From contig NZ_SGNY01000011.1 in the NCBI RefSeq assembly GCF_007002745.1, forward strand, positions 124,001 through 188,000: 64,000 nt of DNA, given 5' to 3'. The first letter of the stretch is position 1. Each line of letters begins with the position of its first letter. The translations under genes and the position numbers were made by a program. Source of the DNA: Martinezella rhizogenes. Lineage in GTDB: Bacteria > Pseudomonadota > Alphaproteobacteria > Rhizobiales > Rhizobiaceae. Positions 53,164-61,821 of this stretch are shown here, in pieces. The notes below the pieces were generated by a model. It saw nothing but the letters and a program-made list of their open reading frames with translations, made no database searches and was not told where the DNA came from.

Positions 53164-55605
53164 TCACATGCGGCCGCGCAGGGCCTGCGGATCGTAGGGA
53201 GATTCTTCCAGTACGCGCGCCATGCGCATCTCGCCGAGGATCGGCACTTCAACCTCGGTGCGCGGGACACCGAGTTCCGGTGGCAGCAGCGCGAAGGCGA
53301 CGTCATGGCCGAGCGTATAGGCATAGCTGCCCGACGTGATGCGGCCGACCAGCTTGCCCTCGTGATAGACACCCTCGTAGATCAGCGAGCTTGCGCCATC
53401 GGTATCGATGGAGATCGTGACCGAGCGCCGCCTGATGCCCTCTTTTTTCTGGCGAACAAGCGCCTCCCTGCCGATGAAATCGCCCTTGTCGAGCCGGATG
53501 AAGCGATCGAGATTGCTTTCCCAGGCCGTCAGTTCCGGGTTCATGTCACGATACATGGCACGGTAAGACTTTTCGAGGCGGAGCGATTCCAGCGCGTGGT
53601 AGCCGATGAGGCGCAGGCCGTGCGGCTCACCCGCCGCAAGGATCGCCTGCAGCAGCTGCCGCTGGTAGGGCAGCGGGTGATAGAGTTCCCAGCCGAGTTC
53701 ACCTTCATAGTTGACGCGCAGCATCCGCACGTCCGTCGCCAGGCCGACCGTACCGGACTTGACGCCGAACCATGGGAACGCCTCGTTGGAAAGATCCATC
53801 TCGGTCAGACCCTGCAACACGTCGCGCGCCTTCGGACCGACGACAGTAAAGCAACCGCGTTCGTTGGTGACGTTTCGCAGCTGCACGCTGCCGTCCTTCG
53901 GCAAAAGCTTCGATAGGTCATCGAAATTCCAGCGCTCGGCGCGCGGCGTCGAGATCAAGTAGAAGCTGCCGTCTTCAAGGCGCGCCACGACATATTCAGC
54001 CTGCACGCCGCCGTTCTTCGTCAGATGATGGCTTAGGTTGACGCGGCCGGCTTTCGGCAGGCGATTGGCGAGAATAGTATCGAGCCAGGCTTCGGCACCG
54101 GGGCCGGACACTTCGAACTTCGTCATCGGCGTCATTTCGACGAGACCGACCGCCTCGCGCACCGCCCGCACCTCTTCAGCCACGTAATGGCCTTTCTGTG
54201 TCCAGCGCCAGCTATACTGGTCCTTGGCTTCAACACCGTGCGGAGCAAACCAGTTCGGCACTTCCCAGCCGTTCAGGACGCCCCAGACGGCACCGCGCTG
54301 CGAGAGGATATCGTAGGATGGGGCGGTCTTCTGCGGGCGCGCGGCCGGCATGTCCTGACCGGGATAATGCAGCTCGGCATGGGTGCCCCAGCTTTCCTTG
54401 ACCTTGTGCCGTGTCCATTCCTTGTTGGCATAGTCGCCGAAACGGCGGGGATCGAGCTCGGAGGTATCGAGGCTGTTGGCGCCTTCGACGATACGCTCGG
54501 AGAGATAATAACCGATCGCGCCGCCCCAGAGGATGCCGCCCGGCACGCCTTCGGCGATCCAGACATTTTCGAGCCCCCAGGCCGGGCCGACCAGCGGCAG
54601 CTCGTCAGCCGTCATCTGGAAGGGGCCGCGCACATTGGCCTTGATGCCGACACGGCCGAGCGCCGGGACCATCTCCATGGCAGCTTCCCAGTTCCAGGCC
54701 ACCGCATCGAAATCTTCTTCGACCAGATCGGCGCCGAACCATTCGGGCACGCCGTTTTCGGCAAAGAGCTTCAGGTGTTCGGTCTTCTCATAGGGACCGA
54801 ACATCAGGCCATCGCCCTCTTCGCGCAGATAACCCTCAAAACCTTCGTCACGCAGGATCGGCATTTCCGGCAAGCCCTGGCGCTTGCGCTCCACGATCTC
54901 TGGCACGGCATCGGTGATCCAGTATTGGTGCAGGATCGGGATGGCAGGGATTTCGAGACCCAGCATCGCACCGGTCTGGCGGGCATAATTGCCGGTCGCC
55001 GCGATGATATGCTCGCAGATGATCTCGCCATTGTTGGTGATGATCTTCCATTCGCCGCCGGGCAGACGCTCGAAACCCTTGACCTCGGTGTTGAGGTAGA
55101 TCTTGGCGCCGCGGTCGCGTGCACCCTTGGCCATGGCCTGGGTCACGTCGGCCGGCGCGATATGGCCGTCGTCGGGATGGTAGAGCGCGGCCAGCATGTC
55201 CTTGTTGTTTTCGAGCAGCGGCCAGAGTTCGCGCGCTTCCTGCGGCGTGACCAGTTCGGCGCGAATGCCCTGCACGGCGGCAACGCTCATATAGCTCTTG
55301 TATTCGTCGAGACGGTCGCGCGTGTTGGCGATGCGCAGCTGGCCGCATTTGTGCCAGCCGACATGCTGGCCGGTTTCCGCTTCCAGCCCTTCGTAGATCT
55401 CGATGGTCTTGGCGATCATCCGGCCGATACTGATGTTGCGGGCATAGGAAGGAATGAGGCCGGCGGCATGCCAGGTCGATCCGGCCGTCAGCTGGGTGCG
55501 CTCAAGAAGCGCGACATCGGTCCAGCCACGCTTGGTAAGACCGTAAAGTATGGCGGCGCCGACACAACCACCGCCGATGACAACGGCGCGAGCATGAGTT
55601 TGCAT
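53164..55605 (-). CDS. Dimethylglycine/sarcosine dehydrogenase-like protein
   Basis: An 813-residue flavoprotein. The N-terminal FAD domain ('AVVIGGGCVGAAILYGLTKRG', 'QLTAGSTWHAAGL') is fused to a C-terminal aminomethyltransferase (GcvT-like) domain ('YVVARLEDGSFYLIST', 'LGWELYHPLPYQRQLLQAI', 'ALESLRLEKSYRAMYRDMNPELTAWE'). This layout is that of dimethylglycine and sarcosine dehydrogenases, which give formaldehyde to THF and electrons to ETF. Its operon with etfBA and purU supports that. The exact methylated amine is not certain. The start is 80 bp from a LysR box. Confidence 0.9.
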   Translation of the reverse strand: MQTHARAVVIGGGCVGAAILYGLTKRGWTDVALLERTQLTAGSTWHAAGLIPSYARNISIGRMIAKTIEIYEGLEAETGQHVGWHKCGQLRIANTRDRLDEYKSYMSVAAVQGIRAELVTPQEARELWPLLENNKDMLAALYHPDDGHIAPADVTQAMAKGARDRGAKIYLNTEVKGFERLPGGEWKIITNNGEIICEHIIAATGNYARQTGAMLGLEIPAIPILHQYWITDAVPEIVERKRQGLPEMPILRDEGFEGYLREEGDGLMFGPYEKTEHLKLFAENGVPEWFGADLVEEDFDAVAWNWEAAMEMVPALGRVGIKANVRGPFQMTADELPLVGPAWGLENVWIAEGVPGGILWGGAIGYYLSERIVEGANSLDTSELDPRRFGDYANKEWTRHKVKESWGTHAELHYPGQDMPAARPQKTAPSYDILSQRGAVWGVLNGWEVPNWFAPHGVEAKDQYSWRWTQKGHYVAEEVRAVREAVGLVEMTPMTKFEVSGPGAEAWLDTILANRLPKAGRVNLSHHLTKNGGVQAEYVVARLEDGSFYLISTPRAERWNFDDLSKLLPKDGSVQLRNVTNERGCFTVVGPKARDVLQGLTEMDLSNEAFPWFGVKSGTVGLATDVRMLRVNYEGELGWELYHPLPYQRQLLQAILAAGEPHGLRLIGYHALESLRLEKSYRAMYRDMNPELTAWESNLDRFIRLDKGDFIGREALVRQKKEGIRRRSVTISIDTDGASSLIYEGVYHEGKLVGRITSGSYAYTLGHDVAFALLPPELGVPRTEVEVPILGEMRMARVLEESPYDPQALRGRM

Positions 55606-55685
55606 GGAAGAGGTTCCCTCGTATTGGTTTGTCCAACCCTACAAACGCCAGTGGCCGTTGTAATCTTGCAAAAAATTCTTCAACG

Positions 55686-55704
55686 GCATAACTTCAAATT
55701 ATGC
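55686..55704. promoter_or_regulatory. LysR-box-like inverted repeat over a LysR start codon
   Basis: GCATAA-CTTCAAA-TTATGC is a perfect inverted repeat holding a T-N11-A motif. It overlaps the ATG of the LysR gene and lies 80 bp from the dehydrogenase start, consistent with control of both. Confidence 0.6.
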
Positions 55705-56603
55705 ACCGGCTTCGTTCTCTTGTCCCCTCCGCCAATTACCTGTTCTGCTTCGAGGCAGCCGCCCGCAGGCGCAGCTTTACTGCGGCCGCGCAGGAACTAA
55801 ATGTCAGCCAACCGGCCGTGAGTAAGACCATCAGGCTGCTGGAGGAGGCAACGGGGCTGAAACTGTTTCGCCGCGAGCATACGCGGCTGGAGCTGACGGC
55901 GGACGGCCAGCGGCTTTACAGGGAGACACAGGACGCATTCGACCGCCTGCACATGGTCATCTCCTCGCTCCAGAAGAAACATTCCAATGACGTCGTGCGG
56001 GTGTCCTTCTCGGCCGCCTTCGTGCAGCTCTGGCTGCTTCCGCGACTGAAGGATTTCAAGGCTAAGCATCCGGACGTACCGTTGCGCATCGAGGAAAGCA
56101 GCCGCGACGATCAGGACCTCGTGGAAGAGGATATCGATGTTTCAGCACGCCTCGGCGATGGCAAATGGCCGGGACTCCAATCCTGGCATTTCTTCAACGA
56201 AGAGATCTTGCCGGTATGCAGCCCTGACTATCTTCGGGACTTCGGCCCGATCGTCGAACCGGCCGACCTGCTTAAGCACACGCTTCTGAATTTCGAGGAG
56301 AGGCACCGTACGCGCCTTGCCTGGCGCGAATGGCTGGAGTGTCATTCGGTGTCCGTGGCGCGGCTAAGGCAGGATTTCGTTTTTACCGACGCACTCGGCT
56401 CAATCGAGGCGGCGGTGCGCGGGCAGGGCATCGCGCTCGGCTGGAAACATCTGGTGCAGGAGCACCTAGAGGCCGGCCGGCTGGTCGCGCCACTGAAGGA
56501 GATCTATCAATCCGGTCAGTCTGTGCATCTCATCATGTCAGCTCAGAGGTTGCCGAAAAGCGGCGCGGCACTTTTCCGAGATTGGCTGATTCACCAAATT
56601 TAG
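55701..56603 (+). CDS. LysR-family regulator of the demethylation operon
   Basis: A 300-residue GcvA-like LysR protein. The helix-turn-helix is 'RRSFTAAAQELNVSQPAVSKTIRLLEEATGLKLF'. The effector domain includes 'RVSFSAAFVQLWLLPRLKDF' and 'DVSARLGDGKWPGLQSWHFF'. It is divergent from the dimethylglycine-dehydrogenase operon, the classic arrangement for a regulator and target. Confidence 0.94.
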   Translation: MHRLRSLVPSANYLFCFEAAARRRSFTAAAQELNVSQPAVSKTIRLLEEATGLKLFRREHTRLELTADGQRLYRETQDAFDRLHMVISSLQKKHSNDVVRVSFSAAFVQLWLLPRLKDFKAKHPDVPLRIEESSRDDQDLVEEDIDVSARLGDGKWPGLQSWHFFNEEILPVCSPDYLRDFGPIVEPADLLKHTLLNFEERHRTRLAWREWLECHSVSVARLRQDFVFTDALGSIEAAVRGQGIALGWKHLVQEHLEAGRLVAPLKEIYQSGQSVHLIMSAQRLPKSGAALFRDWLIHQI

Positions 56604-56646
56604 TGAGCCTCCGATAACGTTTGCTAGGCAAACACAACGCGATGGT

Positions 56647-57891
56647 TCAACTTGGTGTTTTCGCGGTGATGGCTCGTCTGACGCGCCTGATTATTCCCGA
56701 TAGCAAAAGCACGATCATAGGTAATGCGAAAAGGATTGATAACTTCGCTAAATGTGGGTTGAGACCAAGCTCTACAGCTGCCTCGAGACATATTTTGATG
56801 AGGCCGATTACGTAATATGCTATCGCGATTACGGAGAAGCCCTCGACAGCCTGCTGGATGTGGACCTGTACTCGCGTCCTCTCTTCGACCGAAGCAAGAA
56901 GCGACGCATTTTGGTCTTCAAGTTGAACTTGGACCGTTGTTCGTAGCAGGTCTCCTGCTAGTGCAACACGTTCGCCGAGTTCAGCGAGTCGACGTTCCGC
57001 AGCGCTCGCCGATTGAACTGCCGGCAGGAATCGACGCTCGATAAAGGTGGAGATACGTTGGCGCTGTTCGACGCGCTCCTCTCGAATTTCAACCAACCTC
57101 CTATTTACGATGTCAGCGTAAGCTTTTGTTGCACCAAATCGTGTTCTCGCGTTTGACGAGTAGTTTAAAACATCAGACGATAGCTTTGTGACATCAGAAA
57201 GAAGGGCTTTATCGACCTTGGCGGAGGTCTGCATGTGGGTTATCAAATGATCAACCCGCGCATCGAACTGTACGATTTTCTCCAAAGTCTCGCGTGTAAC
57301 CGGAACGGCGAGCAGCGCCATCATTCTATAGGTCTCGATTTCCAACAATCGCCGCACCATACGACCCGTGCGGTAGGCATTGAGCTTTCGATTAAAAAAG
57401 TGCAGCTCGACGAAGCCGCTTTCGCTCAGTTGGAAGTTCGAACAAACCTCCGCGTCACCGCCTCCCACTTTGGAAGCGACAAAGTCGTCAGCTGGTTGAC
57501 TATGTGGTTTACTGTCATTCTCGTCGCGGACGATGACGCGCGTCGCGCTAATAACCTCTCCACCCAGGCGTTCAATGTAGTCGAATATACTTGGGAGCTT
57601 ATTGGCGTAATCGGAGTCTGCCGGTATCAGATAAGTGAGAGTAACAAATTCGGTATGCGCTTCCCATTTGAGTCGGCCGTTTTCCAAGCGGCCGATGCCG
57701 TGGCAGCCTTGCCCGGTGGTTGACACGTCTTCAAGGCCGGAGGTGAAGGACGTCAAACATGATCGATCGCACTCGACAATCGCGACATGCCAGACATCCG
57801 TATCACCGTCGAAGTAGAGAGATGGTCGAGCGTGTAACTCTTCGTGTAAGTTTCTGCGGAGCGGATGCTCCGTGGCAAACGGCATGGACAT
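56647..57891 (-). CDS. DUF3422 membrane protein
   Basis: A 414-residue protein of DUF3422. The N-terminus 'HPLRRNLHEELHARP' is the family mark. A long coiled-coil-like middle (about 220-350) precedes two C-terminal hydrophobic segments ('SVIAIAYYVIGLIKICLEA' and 'LSILFALPMIVLLLSGII') that anchor it in the inner membrane. I start at 57891, where GGAGG precedes MSMPF; a longer frame lacks a ribosome site. Function not established. Confidence 0.85.
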   Translation of the reverse strand: MSMPFATEHPLRRNLHEELHARPSLYFDGDTDVWHVAIVECDRSCLTSFTSGLEDVSTTGQGCHGIGRLENGRLKWEAHTEFVTLTYLIPADSDYANKLPSIFDYIERLGGEVISATRVIVRDENDSKPHSQPADDFVASKVGGGDAEVCSNFQLSESGFVELHFFNRKLNAYRTGRMVRRLLEIETYRMMALLAVPVTRETLEKIVQFDARVDHLITHMQTSAKVDKALLSDVTKLSSDVLNYSSNARTRFGATKAYADIVNRRLVEIREERVEQRQRISTFIERRFLPAVQSASAAERRLAELGERVALAGDLLRTTVQVQLEDQNASLLASVEERTRVQVHIQQAVEGFSVIAIAYYVIGLIKICLEAAVELGLNPHLAKLSILFALPMIVLLLSGIIRRVRRAITAKTPS

Positions 57892-58078
57892 AACGCCTCC
57901 GATCCAAACCGGGCAATCGAACGACGATCCCGCAACACGGCAGCCGTCGAAATAGCAGGTCTGCAAGTGTGACGCTTATTCTGAATCGGAAAGACCTATT
58001 GCGCATACCTGCATATATCTGACTGGGAGACCGGGGTATTATGCAATTATAAACGGATGAGTTAGGAAAGCCCGTCGC

Positions 58079-59362
58079 ATGCTGAATAACCCTAGATCCC
58101 ATGGACTTTGGGAGCACTCCGCCACTCCGGCCCGAGAGACCGAAGCACTCGAAGCCGCCGTTGTTGCCGATGTCGCGATCGTCGGTGGGGGCTTTACCGG
58201 ACAGTCGGCGGCGCTTCACCTGGCACAACGCGGAATGACAGCAGTCGTTCTTGAAGCTGTTGAAATCGGTTTTGGCGGTGCCGGGCGTAATGTCGGACTG
58301 ATCAACGGCGGCATGTGGGTGATGCCTGACGACATCCCCGGCGTCCTTGGGACGAAGTACGGGGAACGCTGCCTTGGCCTTCTCTCCGATGCCCCGACTT
58401 TGGTTCGCAGGATCATCGAGGAAGAGGGCATTTCCTGTGAGATCGAGAAGAATGGAACCCTGCACCTTGCGGTGGGGTCGCAAGGACTTAAGGAACTGGA
58501 GGAACGTCATCGCCAGTGGACGGCCCGTGGGGCGCCGCTGCAGCTTTTGGATGCTGAGGAGGCCCGACGCCGAACCGGATCGCCCGCCTATGCCGGGGCG
58601 TTGTTCGACCCTCGCGCTGGCACGCTGCAACCCTTGAGTTATGTGCGCGGACTGGCTGCTGCAGCGATGGATGCCGGAGCCCAAGTATTCACGCGCAGCC
58701 CGGTCGTGTCGTACGAGCGACAAGGTGATGGCTGGCAGGTCACGACACCGCGCGGATCAGTGACTGCGAGATGGGTTATCGTCGCAACCGATGCGTATTC
58801 GACGGGTCCATGGCAGGCTGTTCGCGAGGAACAGGTTCACCTTCCCTATTTCAATCTTGCAACGAAGCCTCTGTCGTCCAATCTCCGCAAAAGCATTTTG
58901 GCGAATTGCGAAGGCTGCTGGGACACCAAGGAAATTCTTTCCTCATTCCGCATGGACCAGCGTGGCCGACTGATCTTCGGCAGTGTCGGAGCCCTGCGCA
59001 ATACTGGCAATGCTATCCATCAGGCTTGGGCGAGGCGGTCCTTGAAACGATTGTTCCCGCAGCTTGCCGAAGTCGAATTTGAGTTTGCTTGGTTTGGGCA
59101 GATTGGGATGACCAGCGATGCCGTCCCGCGCTTCCACAAGTATGAGGATAACATGGTTGGTTTTAGCGGCTACAATGGCCGTGGCATTGCGCCGGGTACA
59201 GCATTCGGTCGCGTCCTTGCGTCCTATGTTTGCGGTGAAATCAACGATGATGACCTTCCATTGCCGGTGACCGAGGTGCGGCCGCAGACGTTGCGTATAG
59301 CAAAGGAAGGCTTTTACGAGTTGGGTGCACAAATCGCTCACTTGGCTGGAGCCCGCATTTAA
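58079..59362 (+). CDS. FAD-dependent amine oxidase, L-pipecolate oxidase (AmaA)-like
   Basis: A 427-residue DAO-fold flavoprotein: 'DVAIVGGGFTGQSAALHLAQRG', 'VEIGFGGAGRNVGLINGG' for flavin contact, and the end 'MVGFSGYNGRGIAPGTAFGRVLA'. Length and the 'LWEHSATPA' start resemble L-pipecolate oxidase AmaA and PuuB-like oxidases. The downstream 2-oxoadipate genes favour a role in pipecolate/lysine breakdown, yielding a cyclic imine that opens to aminoadipate semialdehyde. Gamma-glutamylputrescine oxidase is the main alternative. ATG follows AGGAAAG. A LysR gene follows 11 bp downstream. Confidence 0.78.
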   Translation: MLNNPRSHGLWEHSATPARETEALEAAVVADVAIVGGGFTGQSAALHLAQRGMTAVVLEAVEIGFGGAGRNVGLINGGMWVMPDDIPGVLGTKYGERCLGLLSDAPTLVRRIIEEEGISCEIEKNGTLHLAVGSQGLKELEERHRQWTARGAPLQLLDAEEARRRTGSPAYAGALFDPRAGTLQPLSYVRGLAAAAMDAGAQVFTRSPVVSYERQGDGWQVTTPRGSVTARWVIVATDAYSTGPWQAVREEQVHLPYFNLATKPLSSNLRKSILANCEGCWDTKEILSSFRMDQRGRLIFGSVGALRNTGNAIHQAWARRSLKRLFPQLAEVEFEFAWFGQIGMTSDAVPRFHKYEDNMVGFSGYNGRGIAPGTAFGRVLASYVCGEINDDDLPLPVTEVRPQTLRIAKEGFYELGAQIAHLAGARI

Positions 59363-59373
59363 GAGGAACCAAT

Positions 59374-60270
59374 TTGCAACTTCCCCGCCGTTTTTTGCCT
59401 CCGCTTTCCTGGCTGGCCGCCTTTGAGGCGGCTGCTCGAACTGGAAGTGTTACCCTGGCGGCCAAAGAATTGAACCTCACTCAGAGCGCTGTCAGTCGAC
59501 AGATCCGCGCGCTGGAGGATCAACTCGGCGTGGAGCTCTTTCACAGGGAAAAGCAGACGATCAAATTGACGATCGGAGGAGAGGGGTACGCCCGTGAAAT
59601 TCGCGACGCTCTCTTCAAGATCAGCGCGGCTTCGCTCAATCTCCGGGCAAATCCCTATGGAGGGACGCTTAATCTCGCAATCCTCCCGACATTCGGCACG
59701 CGGTGGCTCGCACCGCGTCTTCCGGAGTTCCTGGCACAGAATCCGGGCATAACGATTAATCTCGTCACAAAAATCACCGCGTTCGATTTCCGTTTGGAAC
59801 CTGTCGACGCTGCGATTCATTTCGGCCGACCAGAGTGGAGCAGCGGGGAGTTGGCGCTGCTTCGTCACGAGATCGTGGTGCCAGCCTGCAGTCCGCAACT
59901 GCGGGATCAGTTCGAATTTTCGGAGCCGGCCGATGTTCGGAAGGCGCCTCTCCTGCATCTTTCCAGCCGACCAGATGCCTGGGAGCGTTGGATGGTGATC
60001 AATGGCGTATCGCCCGATTCCGTCCATGGCATGCTCTTCGATCAGTTCGCAACGGCAACTCAAGCTGCGGTTGCCGGCGTTGGGGTTGCATTGCTGCCGA
60101 GGTTTCTTATCGAGGAAGAGCTGGCGTCTGGGAAGCTGGTATGTGCCCTCGACCTCCAGATGAAAAGCGCAGAGGCATACTATCTTGTTTGGCCCTCCGA
60201 TCGTGCTTCGCATCCTCCGCTGCAGGCTTTCAAGAAATGGATTCTAGCGGAGACAGCGGATCAACGTTGA
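59374..60270 (+). CDS. LysR-family regulator of the pipecolate/oxoadipate genes
   Basis: A 298-residue GcvA-like LysR protein with 'TGSVTLAAKELNLTQSAVSRQIRALEDQLGVELFHR'. It begins with TTG, 11 bp after the oxidase stop, with AGAGGA as ribosome site. Being on the same strand between the oxidase and the HglS genes, it probably regulates both. Confidence 0.93.
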   Translation: MQLPRRFLPPLSWLAAFEAAARTGSVTLAAKELNLTQSAVSRQIRALEDQLGVELFHREKQTIKLTIGGEGYAREIRDALFKISAASLNLRANPYGGTLNLAILPTFGTRWLAPRLPEFLAQNPGITINLVTKITAFDFRLEPVDAAIHFGRPEWSSGELALLRHEIVVPACSPQLRDQFEFSEPADVRKAPLLHLSSRPDAWERWMVINGVSPDSVHGMLFDQFATATQAAVAGVGVALLPRFLIEEELASGKLVCALDLQMKSAEAYYLVWPSDRASHPPLQAFKKWILAETADQR

Positions 60271-60393
60271 TTGGTCCTATTCCCAAGCGGAATGACATCT
60301 GACGGATCGATTGATTGCTGTTGGCATTTTCCGGATGAATACTCCTCTGCATCATGAGCCCCGGGAATGAGGGCATCGACAGAGGAGGCCGTT

Positions 60394-61809
60394 ATGACAA
60401 CGCAATTCGCGCATCCCGACGACATTCGTACACGCTTTTCCAAAGCGATGTCCGAGATGTATCGCAATGAGGTGCCGCAATATGGGACCTTGATGGAACT
60501 CGTTTCGGACGTGAACGATGCGACATTGGCGAATGATCCTGCGCTTCAGGAGGCGATGGTCAGAAATGACGAGCTGGATCGTCTTGATATCGAGCGTCAC
60601 GGCGCGATCCGTCTCGGGACGGCTGAAGAGCTGTTCAATATCCGGCGCGTTTTCGCGGTCATGGGAATGTATCCGGTAGGATACTACGACCTTTCGGTTG
60701 CCGGCATTCCCGTCCACTCAACGGCGTTTCGTCCGGTTGACGATAAAGCGTTGAGCCGCAATCCTTTCCGTGTGTTCACGTCGCTCCTTCGTCTCGAACT
60801 CATCGAGGACGAAGCCCTTCGTGCCGAGGCCGCCGAGATTCTCGGGCGCCGGCAGATCTTCACGGCGCCGGCTTTGGCTCTGGTTGAGAAGGCCGAGGCA
60901 GACGGCGGCCTGAGCGATGCCGACGCCGACGATTTCGTCCGCGAGGCCCTTGAGACATTTCGCTGGCACAACGATGCCACCGTTACGCTTGCCGCATACA
61001 AACGCCTTCATGATGCCCATCGCCTTATCGCCGACGTCGTGAGCTTCAAAGGGCCGCACATCAACCACCTGACACCGCGCACGCTCGATATCGATGCCGT
61101 CCAGGCAGAAATGCCGAAGCGCGGGATTTCCCCTAAGGCCGTAATCGAGGGGCCGCCGCGGCGCAAATGCGCGATCCTCCTGCGTCAGACGAGTTTCAAG
61201 GCCTTGGAAGAGGGCATCAATTTCAAGCCGTCCGAGGACCAGCAGTCGAGCGGAATGCACACCGCGCGATTCGGCGAGATCGAGCAGCGCGGTGTCGCGC
61301 TGACTCCGAAGGGCCGCAAGCTTTACGACGATCTTCTTGCGGCGGTCCGGCGCGATGTACAGGTCGGGGCATCCGGAGGTAAGTCAAAAGACTACAATGT
61401 CCAACTGACCGAGACCTTCGGTGAGTTTCCCGACGAATGGGCCGATCTGCGAAAACAGGAATTGGCGTATTTCCGGTACTCGACAACAGAAAAGGGGAGT
61501 CGTTGCTCGCCTCACGACCGCTTGCCGACAACGCTCGATGCTCTGATCGACGCCGGCTTTATCCGCTTCGACCCGATCGTTTACGAAGATTTTCTCCCCG
61601 TCAGCGCGGCAGGCATTTTCCAGTCGAACCTGGGTACCGACGCGCAGCAGAACTACTCTGAACGGTCGAACCGAGATGCATTTGAAAACGGTCTCGGTAG
61701 CACTGTGCAAGACGAGCTTGCCCTATATGCGGAGGCTGAGAATCGGTCGTTGGATCAGACCTATGAAACGCTCGGTCATCCCGAACTCGCGCAGCGTTCG
61801 ATCGCGTAA
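60394..61809 (+). CDS. hglS: 2-Oxoadipate dioxygenase/decarboxylase (HglS/YdcJ)
   Basis: A 471-residue member of the YdcJ/DUF1338 family, the non-haem Fe(II) enzyme that turns 2-oxoadipate into D-2-hydroxyglutarate in lysine breakdown. Histidines in 'GIPVHSTAFRP' and 'GPHINHLTPR' and the glutamate in 'ARFGEIEQRG' fit the metal triad; 'FKGPHINHLTPRTLD' is a strong family block. I start at 60394 where AGAGGAGG precedes ATG. The next gene is a D-2-hydroxyglutarate dehydrogenase, so the pair completes the step to 2-oxoglutarate. Confidence 0.9.
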   Translation: MTTQFAHPDDIRTRFSKAMSEMYRNEVPQYGTLMELVSDVNDATLANDPALQEAMVRNDELDRLDIERHGAIRLGTAEELFNIRRVFAVMGMYPVGYYDLSVAGIPVHSTAFRPVDDKALSRNPFRVFTSLLRLELIEDEALRAEAAEILGRRQIFTAPALALVEKAEADGGLSDADADDFVREALETFRWHNDATVTLAAYKRLHDAHRLIADVVSFKGPHINHLTPRTLDIDAVQAEMPKRGISPKAVIEGPPRRKCAILLRQTSFKALEEGINFKPSEDQQSSGMHTARFGEIEQRGVALTPKGRKLYDDLLAAVRRDVQVGASGGKSKDYNVQLTETFGEFPDEWADLRKQELAYFRYSTTEKGSRCSPHDRLPTTLDALIDAGFIRFDPIVYEDFLPVSAAGIFQSNLGTDAQQNYSERSNRDAFENGLGSTVQDELALYAEAENRSLDQTYETLGHPELAQRSIA

Positions 61810-61821
61810 GGGGTGACTTCG

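Noticed and set aside
54187..55800. 537-codon plus-strand open frame antisense to the dimethylglycine dehydrogenase-like gene
   Set aside because: No domain pattern and it also runs over the LysR start; caused by GC-rich codon bias of the real gene.
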